Shown piece after piece: positions 43,163-52,284 of a stretch of 64,000 nt of DNA; position 1 is the first letter of the stretch, and each line of letters starts with the position of its first letter. The position numbers and the translations under genes are program-made. Source of the stretch: Candidatus Dechloromonas phosphorivorans (GTDB lineage Bacteria; Pseudomonadota; Gammaproteobacteria; Burkholderiales; Rhodocyclaceae); the NCBI GenBank assembly GCA_016714975.1, contig JADKBR010000017.1, positions 518,522 to 582,521 on the forward strand, read 5' to 3'. The notes under the pieces are model-generated. The model was not told where the DNA came from and searched no databases. It was given only the letters and a program-made list of their open reading frames with translations.

Positions 43163-43629
43163 TCGGCCTCGCCCTTGTTGAAGATCACCGCGACTTTTTT
43201 GAGAGGACAAGGAGGGCCGCCGTTTCGGCGAGAGCCCGGTCCTTGCGCAGCAACTCGCGTTCGAGTTCCTTGATGCGCCTTCGATCTTGCCGGGTGGCTT
43301 GTGGGCTGGCTCTGACTTCTTCCGGCTCGGCCAGCGCAGAGGTCGCACTGGCTCGCCATTTGAGTAGTTCGTCCGGATACACGCCGTGCTCGCGGCACCA
43401 TGCGCTTTGCCGGTTTCGTCCAGTGCCGCCGTGACGATCACTGCCTCCAGGCGCGCCGCCGCTGTCCATGCCCGCCCTCGGGCGGGCATGGACAGCACGT
43501 CATCTCGCCAACGTTCGAGCATTCCTGAACCAATGCCCACTTCACGGGCAACCACATCCACTGCTGCGCTTTCCGGTGGAGCAATCGCGCCACCGCTCTG
43601 TCCTTAAACCTCTGTCCGTACCTTGCCAT
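43159..43629 (-). pseudogene. IS3-family OrfA (frame breaks)
   Basis: The small DNA-binding subunit: MARYGQRFKDRAVARLL, then VVAREVGIGSGMLERWRDDVL, SAWCREHGVYPDELLKWR and a leucine-zipper-like RRRIKELERELLRKDRALAE ending LLVLSKK. These lie in three frames, with breaks near 43575 and 43400. A run of six A followed by G at its 3' end allows a -1 shift into VAVIFNKGEAE, whose stop overlaps the OrfB ATG (GAATGA). Confidence 0.72.
43194..43200 (-). promoter_or_regulatory. A6G slippery site (possible programmed -1 frameshift) in the IS3 element
   Basis: On the minus strand the codons TCA AAA AAG contain the heptamer A-AAA-AAG, the classic -1 frameshift site of IS3 elements. Staying in frame gives SKKSR and a stop; slipping gives SKKVAVIFNKGEAE. 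A missing A in the consensus would produce the same picture. Confidence 0.5.
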
Positions 43630-43782
43630 TTCCATCCTTTGTCGCCGACCATTGTTGAGATTCTATTGGGGCGACAACTATTCTGACGCAGGGGGTAAGC
43701 GTTTGAGTCAATGCGGCAGGCTACCATGATCGTTATCCAAGTGGATGTGTGGTATCTCACGGTCGGGCTGGTGATCTCCAAC

Positions 43783-43788
43783 TATAAT
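43783..43788 (+). promoter_or_regulatory. Possible -10 element before the acyl carrier protein gene
   Basis: A consensus TATAAT lies 37 bases before the TTG start of the acyl carrier protein gene. No good -35 box is visible at normal spacing, so an activator or extended contact would be needed. The inserted IS3 element ends about 100 bases upstream. Confidence 0.3.
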
Positions 43789-43824
43789 GCACCCACTTGA
43801 AACTGATGACTTGGGAGTAACGGC

Positions 43825-44076
43825 TTGAATACCCAGCAGGAAGTCCTGTCCATTCTGGACGAAATTCTCAGCCTGAAAGGGCGCTCGGCTGGCTTTAGTG
43901 CCAGTACACCGCTACTTGGTGCCATACCTGAACTTGATTCGATGGCGGTCGTGGCGCTTTTGACGACCCTTGAGGAGCGTTTTGGTTTTTCAGTCGATGA
44001 TGATGAGATCGACGGCAGCACCTTTGCCACGGTCGGCTCCCTGATCGAGTTTGTCGAAGGCAAGCTGGCCGCTTAG
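43825..44076 (+). CDS. Acyl carrier protein of the exosortase-associated cluster
   Basis: An 83-residue acyl carrier protein. The phosphopantetheine serine is in PELDSMAVVALLTTLEERFG (near residue 38). The start is TTG at 43825 with GGGAG upstream. Dedicated ACPs of this type sit in exosortase A/PEP-CTERM exopolysaccharide loci with an acyl-CoA ligase, a PLP decarboxylase and the hydrolases that follow here. The ligase and decarboxylase genes are not next to it in this window. What it carries is unknown. Confidence 0.87.
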   Translation: MNTQQEVLSILDEILSLKGRSAGFSASTPLLGAIPELDSMAVVALLTTLEERFGFSVDDDEIDGSTFATVGSLIEFVEGKLAA

Positions 44077-44091
44077 GCCGACGAGGCAGCA

Positions 44092-44901
44092 TTGCAGGCC
44101 TTCTTTCTTCCCGGTCAAGTTGGGCAGCGCTTTTGCCTTTATCACGCCGCGCGCAATGGCTTGGCCCGAGGGTCCGTCATTTATCTGCAACCGTTCGCCG
44201 AAGAAATGAACAAGTCGCGCCGCATGGCGGCGCTGCAGGCGCGGACCATGGCGGGCGCGGGCTTCGATGTGTTGCAGATCGACTTGCTGGGCTGTGGTGA
44301 CAGTACCGGAGATTTTGCTGATGCCACTTGGCAGGCTTGGCAAGAGGATGTCTTGCTGGCCTATCGCTGGCTGCGCACTCGAAGCCAAGCACCGCTTACC
44401 CTCTGGGGATTGCGTGCCGGATGCCTATTGGCAGCGAGTGTTGCGGTCGACCTGCCGGAACAGGCAAATTTCATTTTTTGGCAGCCGGTCGTTTCCGGCA
44501 AGCAACACTGGCAACAGTTCATGCGTCTCAAAATGGCTGGAGAATTGGCCGCAGGGCAGGCCAAAGGGGGCGTTGAGCAACTCAGGCAACAATTAGCTGC
44601 TGGTCAGGCGGTAGAAATTGCCGGCTACGCTGTTGCGTCGGGGCTTGCCGATGGCCTTGAGAAGGCCGAGTTGCAGCCACCGGCCATTTCGCTCGGGCGT
44701 GTCATCTGGTTTGAACTATCGTCACGCGACGAGGCAACGCTCGCTCCCGCCTCGCAACAACGTATTGAGCAGTGGCGGGCTGCCGGATTCAAGGTTGACG
44801 CTACGGTCGTTCGCGGCCCGGGGTTCTGGCAAACGACCGAAATTGAAGATGCACCGGAACTGATCGCGGCAACCTTGGCTGCAGTGGAGTCAGGGCAATG
44901 A
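44092..44901 (+). CDS. Exosortase A system-associated hydrolase 2
   Basis: A 269-residue alpha/beta-hydrolase-like protein of the hydrolase 2 family restricted to exosortase loci. It opens QAFFLPGQVGQRFCLYHAA and has YLQPFAEEMNKSRRMAALQAR, LLGCGDSTGDF and TLWGLRAGCLLAA. The canonical GxSxG nucleophile is absent at GLRAG, as is usual for this family, so hydrolase activity is doubtful. The start is a probable TTG at 44092 (ACGAGG upstream), 15 bases after the ACP. It overlaps hydrolase 1 by four bases. Confidence 0.86.
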   Translation: MQAFFLPGQVGQRFCLYHAARNGLARGSVIYLQPFAEEMNKSRRMAALQARTMAGAGFDVLQIDLLGCGDSTGDFADATWQAWQEDVLLAYRWLRTRSQAPLTLWGLRAGCLLAASVAVDLPEQANFIFWQPVVSGKQHWQQFMRLKMAGELAAGQAKGGVEQLRQQLAAGQAVEIAGYAVASGLADGLEKAELQPPAISLGRVIWFELSSRDEATLAPASQQRIEQWRAAGFKVDATVVRGPGFWQTTEIEDAPELIAATLAAVESGQ

Positions 44902-45758
44902 CGTTCACTGAACATGCCGCCATTTTTCCGTGTGCCGGTGATCAGTTGCTTGGCATCGTCGCCGCACCCGAGTTGCCGCAGGCAACCGGGGTTCTGATCG
45001 TGGTCGGCGGGCCCCAATATCGCGTCGGCAGTCACCGTCAATTCTTGTTGCTTTCCCGTGCGTTGGCCGAAGCGGGTTACCCGGCTATGCGCTTCGATTT
45101 TCGTGGCATGGGTGACAGCACGGGTGAGTTGCGCAATTTTGAAACGATAAACGAAGACATCGCGGCTGCAATCGACGCCTTTCAGGCCAATTGTCCTCAG
45201 GTTGAACGTATCGTACTCTGGGGGCTATGCGATGCCGCCTCGGCCAATCTGCTTTATTGGGATCAAACAAGAGATGCCCGAGTGCATGGCCTGGTCCTGC
45301 TGAATCCTTGGGCGCGTTCTGAAGCCACGCTGGCCCGGACGCACATCAAGCATTACTACGGTCAACGCCTAGTACAGGCCGAATTCTGGCGCAAGTTGCT
45401 GACAGGTAAACTCGGGCTTGGGCGAGCAATCAATGGCTTTCTCCGCAGCCTGAAACAGGCTCGCAAGGAAAGCCTCCCGGCGGTGCAAGACGAAACGCTG
45501 ACTTTCCAAAAAAAAATGGCGCACGCAATGGGAACGTTTCATGGAGAAGTGCTGCTGCTGCTTAGTGAAAGCGATTACACCGCCAAAGAATTCATCCAGG
45601 CTGTTCAAGCAGACCGCCTATGGTCTGCTGCCATAGGAAGGCCCAACATCACACAGTCCGAAATTCCGGAAGCCGACCACACTTTTTCATCGCTTGAATG
45701 GAGGGGCCAAGTTGAGAGCATCACCAGGCAATGGCTGAAAACGAAGGTTAATCAATGA
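44898..45758 (+). CDS. Exosortase A system-associated hydrolase 1
   Basis: A 286-residue alpha/beta-fold protein of the hydrolase 1 family of exosortase loci: LIVVGGPQYRVGSHRQFLLLSRALAEAGYPAMRFDFRGMGDSTG, then VLWGLCDAASANLLY at the nucleophile elbow, and the late HTFSS segment bearing the family His. It overlaps the start of its partner (ATGA) and together they are thought to act on an acyl group or lipid linked to the exopolysaccharide; the substrate is not known. Confidence 0.88.
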   Translation: MTFTEHAAIFPCAGDQLLGIVAAPELPQATGVLIVVGGPQYRVGSHRQFLLLSRALAEAGYPAMRFDFRGMGDSTGELRNFETINEDIAAAIDAFQANCPQVERIVLWGLCDAASANLLYWDQTRDARVHGLVLLNPWARSEATLARTHIKHYYGQRLVQAEFWRKLLTGKLGLGRAINGFLRSLKQARKESLPAVQDETLTFQKKMAHAMGTFHGEVLLLLSESDYTAKEFIQAVQADRLWSAAIGRPNITQSEIPEADHTFSSLEWRGQVESITRQWLKTKVNQ

Positions 45759-45857
45759 CGTGCTCTTTCTGATTGCGTACAAGTCTTCACCAGCATGATT
45801 TGCGATGTGCTCCAATACTGCTGAGTTACCAATGCTTGTGGCCGTCGAAAATACGTC

Positions 45858-46586
45858 TTGCCTTGGCCGTACCAAAGTTTGCGACCCATGTTCAAATCAC
45901 TAAAGTCAGCCATAAGCAGCCTCGGGCTTTCCAATGGGGTGCTTTATCTGCTTGGGCGAGCCATGCAAGCGGTCAGCGGAGGGCGTTGGTTCCTGGTTAG
46001 ATACTACTTGGTCGCGCAACCCGTCCCCAACCCATTCGTGCCGGTCTGTCGGCCATCTGAAAACGACAGGGTTGTGGAAATTGACCGGCAGAACCCGATT
46101 GTCAAGACCTTTCCCAGACCGAGTGCGGTTATACAGAACCGCTTTGAAAAGGGCCTTGTTTGCCTGGCTGCCACCAGCAAGCAAACGTTTTCAGGATTCT
46201 TGTGGTTTGCACGGGGAGCTTACGATGAGGACGAAGTCCATTGTCGTTTTGTGCTGGCCAATCCGGATACTATGGTCTGGGATTTCGATGTGTACGTCGA
46301 ACCGCAATTCCGCCTTGGTCGAACCTTTGCCAGACTGTGGGACGCAGCGAATGAGCAGTTTTCCTCCAGTGGAATCCAGTGGAGCATTTCCAGAATATCA
46401 GCTTTCAATCAGCAGTCCCTGCAGTCGCATGAACGCTTGGGGATTCGTCGCTTGAATTCGCTGACCTTTGTTTGCTTGGGAGGGCTACAGATTGGTTTTA
46501 TGTCGTGCAGTCCCTACCTGAACATCTGTACGAAGGACATCAACCGTCCGGTCGTGGTGATTGATTCGTTAGATCCCTTGACATGA
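45858..46586 (+). CDS. GNAT-fold acyltransferase-like protein
   Basis: About 230-242 residues. The pattern NPIVKTFPRPSAVIQNRFEKG and especially FDVYVEPQFRLGRTFARLW, NQQSLQSHERLGI resembles GNAT N-acetyltransferases found in exopolysaccharide loci. No signal peptide is seen. An ATG at 45888 (MFKSLKSAISSLGL) may be the true start; no clear ribosome binding site supports either. It lies 100 bases after hydrolase 1 in a noticeably AT-richer stretch. A sugar or amino-sugar acylation role is inferred. Confidence 0.6.
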   Translation: MPWPYQSLRPMFKSLKSAISSLGLSNGVLYLLGRAMQAVSGGRWFLVRYYLVAQPVPNPFVPVCRPSENDRVVEIDRQNPIVKTFPRPSAVIQNRFEKGLVCLAATSKQTFSGFLWFARGAYDEDEVHCRFVLANPDTMVWDFDVYVEPQFRLGRTFARLWDAANEQFSSSGIQWSISRISAFNQQSLQSHERLGIRRLNSLTFVCLGGLQIGFMSCSPYLNICTKDINRPVVVIDSLDPLT

Positions 46587-46654
46587 TCAAGAAATACGCC
46601 AGAGAAATAATTCATGGCATGTCCTTTGTGACGAAGCCCACCTGAGCCAAACGC

Positions 46655-49600
46655 ATGCACTCTCGCCAGCCTCGACACACCCTCACGCTCTCGATCTGGT
46701 TGGGCTACCTGTTTTTCGTAATTTACGGAAGCCTGGTTCCTCTTGATTTCAGGCCACTTCCACTCGAAGAGGCATGGGCTATCTTTCAGCACATACCAAT
46801 GCATAAACTTGGCGTGGAGTCACGTGCCGACTGGATTTCGAACGGAGTACTCTATGTGCCGGTTGGTTTTCTGACCGCGCACCTGCTGCTACAAAAATTT
46901 CCCAAAGCCCGACGCGCCCCTCTCTATTTCTTGCCCGGCCTCTTTTCCTTCTTGCTCGCTTTTCAGCATCGAGTTTCTCCCAGATTTTCTTTCCGCCCCG
47001 GACCGTGTCGTAAAACGACCTGCTCGCAGAGTGATCGGTAGTCTGATTGGCGTGACACTTGCCGCGAAGTTTTTCAGACTGGTTCACAATTCTTCTGCAG
47101 CACTGTTTCAGCGAACCCGGAAGCTGAGCACTGCACTTGTTAGCGAAGCTTATCTTGTTGGATATATCGCCTTCAGCCTCTTTCCCTATCGACATCCTGC
47201 TCTCTAGTGCCGAACTCGAGCAAAAAATGCACGGCGATAACTGGGGATGGCTACTTGCCGGCGATCCACAGGGAAACATCCTGATTATCGTCAAGCTATT
47301 GTCCGAAATAGCCCTGACGCTTCCATTTGGGTTGTTCCTTGGATACCGATCGAAACGCCAGTCCGCCACTTTGAAACAGGCTGCCTGGTCCGGTCTTCTG
47401 TTGGGCTGTTTCATCGAAATAGCCCAATTCTTTACTGCGTCTGGCGTTAGCCAAGGTTTCTCGGTGTTGACACGCATCGTTGGCGTTTGCGGCGGATTGG
47501 CAATGTGGAACCATCGCGCAAACTGGACACCGGAAAAACTCGCAGCCCTTCTAAGTCGCTACGCACTGCCACTCGCAACCCTGTATCTCCTTGCCCTGCT
47601 GCAAGTCAATGGCTGGTTTTCACGTACCTGGAATGGTCCTGGCTATGCCGCTGCTCAGCTTGATGAGTTGCATTTTTTGCCCTTCTATTATCACTACTTC
47701 ACTACAGAAGCCAAGGCGCTCTTCAGTTTGGCAAGTGTTTGCCTGATGTATGTGCCCATCGGGCTACTGACCTGGTCAAGGCATGGTTTGCCGTCGCATG
47801 CTTTCTTGTACGCGTTGTTCCTTGCCAGCATTGTCGAAACCGGCAAGCTGTTCTTGCAAGACATGCACCCCGACCCCACCAACATCATGTTGGGTGCCCT
47901 AGCCAGTTGGGCGGTGGTTCATATTGCGCGCCAGCTTTCCAATTCGGTCGCGGCGTCGGCCAACCCAAAATTGGGTACAGAACTGGCAGAGGATAACCAG
48001 CATCAATTGCCGGCAGAAAAACAAAAGAAAACAGCCTGGCACCTCACAGTTAGCCCGCTGGCTCGCGCCGTCATGTTTGCGACGTTGATATTTGCAACTT
48101 ATTGGGCCGCGACGTTCCCGACTCAACCCATGCTGCTCAGCCTCTTCCTGCTTATATCTGCAGCCACTATTTGGCGTCGCCCGGCGCTAATCATCTGCAT
48201 CATCCCTGCGGCTTTGCCGATTCTCGATCTCGCACCGTGGAGCGGGCGATTTTTTTTCGATGAGTTTGATCTGCTGATTCTCATCAGTCTCGCCATCGGT
48301 TACACCCGCCTCCCTCCCATACCGAAGAAAGAATTGCATACCGACCCCCTCTTTACGTTGGCTGTCGGCTTGCTCACTCAGTTTTGCCATTAGCGCCATA
48401 CGCGGCTTGATCCCTTGGCACATGCCCGACGCCAACGCGTTCTCAAATTATTACAGCCCGTTCAATGCGTTGAGGATCGCCAAGGGCGCTTTATGGGCAT
48501 TCCTGCTTTATGGCATTTTCGCCCGCATCGCGTTTGCTGGCCACAATGTGGCGCGCCTGTTCGCCTTTGGCATGACCGGTGGTCTTACGGGAACCATCCT
48601 GGTGGTCATTTTGGAGCGTTTCACATTCCCTGGATTGTTCAACTTCACCGATGTCTACCGCGTCACCGGACCATTCTCCCAGATGCATATCGGTGGCGCG
48701 GACATTGAAACCTACCTGACAATCGGCGCTCCATTTTTGGTCATGTTGCTGATCGACAAAGGCTCGATGTGGTTACGAATTGCATTGGGACTTATCCTCC
48801 TTGGCGTAACCTACAGCATCATGGTGACCTTCTCCCGAGTGGGCTATGCAGGCTATGGCGTGGCGTTGGGACTGGCGGTTGCACGCAACGAGAAAGAGAA
48901 CAGGCAGCAAAACACCACATGGCTGAAGCGCGGAGCAATTGCGTTAGCGCTTTCATTGGCCATTTTCAGTGTAGCGATCCCGATTTATTACAGCCCTTTT
49001 GCCAAAGAGCGAATGGCGCTGGTCGGCGCCGATCTGGATTCGCGTCAGAACCATTGGCGCGATGCGCTCAAAATGCGTGACCCTGGTTGGGCTACCGCAC
49101 TTTTCGGGATGGGAATCGGACGCTACCCAGAGACGCATTTCTGGCGGAGTGAGGAAAAACGGGCAGCCCCCTACTGGCTGGGCAGCGAGGCGGGAAAATA
49201 CTTCCTCAGGCTGGGGGCCGGGAGTCCGCTGTACCTTGAACAGTTTGTTTCGATACAACCCGGTAAGGAATACTCGGTTGAAATCAAAGGCCGCAGCAAT
49301 AAGCCCAACGCCCAACTCACGATATCGATCTGCGAAAATGGCTACTGACATCTGACCGATGCAGCAGTGAAGTGGCAGAAATAAAAGGGAACGGTGCCTG
49401 GCAGCCCCTGCAGATTCGCCTTGTATCCGGTGAAGTAGGGCAGGGGCCTTGGCACATCAGTCGCCCTGTAAAATTTTCGCTTTACAACACCAGCTCAATG
49501 GCGACGATTGACTTGGACAGTATTCGCATGACCAGCGATGCCGGTCAGAGTCTTCTGGCGAATGGCGCCTTCTCGCATAAGCTGGACCACTGGTTTTTCA

Positions 49601-49896
49601 CAGTGGACAACGACCCACCCTGGCATATCTGGAGCATGCCCGTCGCTGTTCTATTTGATCAAGGCGGGCTTGGGGTGATTGCCAGTTGTTTGCTCGTCGT
49701 CCTGGTTTTGACGCGTTCCGGTCGTAGGGCGCTTGGAGGAGACATCGCGTCTGCCGGGATACTGCCCGCCATGGCCGGCGTGCTCGTAATTGCGATGCTC
49801 GATACGCTGATCGATAGCCCACGGATTCTGTTGCTTCTCCTGCTGCTGGCTTGGCTTGGTGCCACCCGCTGCCGATGGCGCCAAGCCAGAACTTAA
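46655..49896 (+). CDS. VanZ-like / O-antigen-ligase-like fusion membrane protein (four frameshifts)
   Basis: Joined across frame breaks near 46963, 47192, 48375 and 49337 this is one protein of about 1,080 residues. Part 1 has VanZ-like repeats of hydrophobic helices (WISNGVLYVPVGFLTA, FLYALFLASIVETGKLF, DPTNIMLGALASW). Part 2 has the polytopic O-antigen ligase/polymerase core (FDEFDLLILISLAIGY, LSFAISAIRGLIPWHMPDANA, TFSRVGYAGYGVALGLA). Part 3 is a periplasmic domain with GKYFLRLGAGSPLYLEQFVS and, across the last break, CEKWLLTSDRC, then two more helices. Ligases of this kind polymerise or transfer glycan in the periplasm. The breaks sit in short homopolymers (for example GAAAATGG for GAAAAATGG), which argues for consensus error. 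No ribosome binding site is striking. Confidence 0.8.
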
Positions 49897-49897
49897 A

Positions 49898-50314
49898 TTA
49901 AGGGCAGGCACTACCCGTTGCCTTGACCGTTGCACCGGTAACGTTAGTGACTCCACAGAAATCAAACGTTGTCGTACTGGTCTGATCCACGGCGTAATCG
50001 TAACTGGCGCCCCCCGTGTAACTGAAACGTATCTTGGCATTGTTGCCATTTCCTACAATGCTCCAGGTACCCACCTGAATTCTCGGATCAACGGCATTGG
50101 TCGGGCCTAGTTTCCAGTCCCACAACTGACCACCGACGAGGAGTTCCTCTTGCCATTTGTCACTTCCCAAGGTTGCACAGACCATCTTCCCACTCAACTC
50201 AGTGGCAAGTTGGGTTGCATTTAGTCTAGTACCCCCTGTGGCTGGGCAAGCAGCGTATGCACTCCCGGAAAGACCAACTAACAAAAACACACTGGCGATA
50301 AATAACGGCTTCAT
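49898..50314 (-). CDS. Small secreted protein of unknown family
   Basis: A 138-residue exported protein: signal peptide MKPLFIASVFLLVGLSGSAYA, then a mature part with four cysteines (ACPATGG, MVCATLG, FDFCGV, ATGSACP) that could form two disulfides. The middle reads SDKWQEELLVGGQLWDWKLGPTNAVDPRIQVGTWSIVG. I believe similar short secreted proteins with the WQEE...GGxLWD...VGTW pattern are common in Rhodocyclales, but I know no function. It is encoded against the surrounding exopolysaccharide genes, so it probably has its own promoter. The ~240-base gap on its 5' side shows nothing further that I can name. Confidence 0.72.
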   Translation of the reverse strand: MKPLFIASVFLLVGLSGSAYAACPATGGTRLNATQLATELSGKMVCATLGSDKWQEELLVGGQLWDWKLGPTNAVDPRIQVGTWSIVGNGNNAKIRFSYTGGASYDYAVDQTSTTTFDFCGVTNVTGATVKATGSACP

Positions 50315-50554
50315 TTCAAACCTCCATCAATAGAAAAATGACTTGCTGGATCATGACACGGTCCAAAACAGGCCGCTTTCCACCATGCTTGCAGAACAAG
50401 TGGTTAAAATCAAAACCCAGCCCAACTTGCCCTGCAACTATCCTAGCATTTTTTGAAGGGCTTTCTTTTCGCTTCGCATCCAGGGCAAGGTGGACTCCTT
50501 GGTGATCACAATACGGTCTTCGCATGTGGTTCAAAAACTTGATCGCTTTCAATT

Positions 50555-52228
50555 ATGACTAGAAATCCAGATGGCCTTGTGTTGGGCACACCCCGGTTCA
50601 ACGATACGGTGCTGATGCAAACTGCAGCGGGTAACGGACTCGAAACGGCTTGGCGACAAGCCTTTCAAAAGCTTGGAGCCAAGGCAGCCGAAATTGTATC
50701 CGGAGATTTCGCGGTCGCGCTCCGCCAGTCCGATGGTAATGTCTTCCTTGCCATTGACCGTTTTGCCATCCGCAGTCTTTGTTATCGTCAAGTAGGCGAT
50801 CAACTACTGTTCGCGGAGCGTGCCGATGAATTGGCCGATGCAAATACCGAAGTCGATCCGCAAGCCATCTTCGACTACCTCTATTTCCACGTCATTCCAT
50901 CGCCCAGAACCATATTCAAGGGCATCTATCGAGTTCCGCCAGCGCACTACGTTTTGTTCGAAAATAGCCAGTTGACCATAGCACCCTACTGGACGCCAAC
51001 CTTCAAGGAAGTTCTCGATCAGCCCTTTGATAAGCTTCGCGACGAATTCCGCGCACTGCTGCAACAGGCCACCGCTCGTCAACTGGATGATGGCAAAGCG
51101 GCATGTTTCTTGAGTGGTGGTACCGATAGCTCCACCGTTGCCGGCATGATCGGCTTGGCCCATGGTGCGCCAGCAGCCACGTACTCGATCGGCTTTGAAG
51201 CTGAAGGCTACGACGAAATGGCATTTGCCCGAATTGCGGCTAGCCGCTTCAATACAGAGCACCACGAGTATTACGTCACGCCGGATGATCTTGTGTGCAG
51301 CATTCCCATGGTTGCCGCCAGCTACGACCAGCCCTTCGGAAACTCGTCGGCATTGCCCGCCTACTACTGCGCCAAAATGGCCAAGGAAGATGGGGTAACC
51401 CGTATTCTGGCGGGTGATGGCGGTGATGAGCTCTTCGGGGGTAACGCCCGCTATGCCAAGCAGCGGGTATTCGACTGGTATCAACACATCCCGGGGGCTG
51501 TCCGCAAGGGGATCATGGAGCCGCTATTGGGGACCAAGTCAGCAGGCGCGCTGCCGTTGATACGAAAAGCATCCAGCTACGTGGAGCAGGCGAGCGTTCC
51601 AATGCCCGACCGCCTGCAGATGTACAACCTGATAACCCGGCTCGGCCTTGAACAGACTTTAACGCCGGATTTTTTGGCACAGGTGAACGTCTCATTGCCA
51701 CTAGAGCACCAGCGCCAGGTTTGGGCCAGTGCGCGAACGACCAGTAACACCAATCGGGAACTGGCTTTCGACTGGCGCTATACGCTCGCAGAAATTGACT
51801 TACCCAAAGTGACCGGTACAACTCGGCTGGCTGGCGTGCAGGTGGGCTTCCCAATGCTCGACAGCGACCTCCTCGATTTCTCGCTGCGTCTTCCTGATGA
51901 TTACAAACTCAAGGGTTTAAAGCTTCGTTGGTTTTTCAAGGAAGCGCTGCGCGGCTTTCTGCCAGATGAGATCATCACCAAAAAGAAGCAAGGGTTCGGG
52001 CTTCCATTTGGCGTTTGGCTCATCCGCCATGATGCACTAAGACTTCTGGCCAGGAACTCGGTCTTCGGACTGGTCGATCGGGGCATAATTCGTGGCGAGT
52101 TTGCCGAGAATCTGTTCAGCAAGCATCTCCAAGAGCATCCAGGCTACTACGGCGAGATGATCTGGATTTCTATGATGCTCGAGCAATGGTTGCAAACTCA
52201 GCGAGCAGGTTATAAGGTGTGCGTCTAG
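50555..52228 (+). CDS. Asparagine-synthase-like amidotransferase without the N-terminal cysteine
   Basis: A 557-residue protein with the asparagine synthase B architecture. The glutaminase-like N-terminal half lacks the catalytic Cys2 (it begins MTRNPDGLVLG). The synthetase half has the PP-loop CFLSGGTDSSTVAGMIG (near residue 185), the LAGDGGDELFGG motif, and VGFPMLDSDLLDFSLRLPDDYKLKG. Exosortase A loci usually encode such amidotransferases, which are thought to modify a precursor sugar; without Cys2 this copy would need free ammonia. Upstream in-frame starts were not found to restore MCGI. The C-terminal KKKQGFGLPFGVWL is conserved. Confidence 0.84.
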   Translation: MTRNPDGLVLGTPRFNDTVLMQTAAGNGLETAWRQAFQKLGAKAAEIVSGDFAVALRQSDGNVFLAIDRFAIRSLCYRQVGDQLLFAERADELADANTEVDPQAIFDYLYFHVIPSPRTIFKGIYRVPPAHYVLFENSQLTIAPYWTPTFKEVLDQPFDKLRDEFRALLQQATARQLDDGKAACFLSGGTDSSTVAGMIGLAHGAPAATYSIGFEAEGYDEMAFARIAASRFNTEHHEYYVTPDDLVCSIPMVAASYDQPFGNSSALPAYYCAKMAKEDGVTRILAGDGGDELFGGNARYAKQRVFDWYQHIPGAVRKGIMEPLLGTKSAGALPLIRKASSYVEQASVPMPDRLQMYNLITRLGLEQTLTPDFLAQVNVSLPLEHQRQVWASARTTSNTNRELAFDWRYTLAEIDLPKVTGTTRLAGVQVGFPMLDSDLLDFSLRLPDDYKLKGLKLRWFFKEALRGFLPDEIITKKKQGFGLPFGVWLIRHDALRLLARNSVFGLVDRGIIRGEFAENLFSKHLQEHPGYYGEMIWISMMLEQWLQTQRAGYKVCV

Positions 52229-52284
52229 CGATGAATGTCAATCGGTCGGGATTGCCACCGCTTCCAATTAAGAAGGAGTTTTGT

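Larger units (their letters stand above)
42060..43680 (-). mobile_element. IS3-family insertion sequence
   Basis: A 1.62 kb element bounded by TAGTTGTCGCC at 42060-42070 and its inverted copy GGCGACAACTA at 43670-43680. It encodes OrfA (43629 leftward) and OrfB (43162 leftward) in the usual overlapping order. I find no convincing target duplication at the outer edges. The coding parts have several frame breaks. It separates the chromosomal scar at 41.1-42.0 kb from the exosortase-associated gene run starting at 43.8 kb. Confidence 0.85.
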
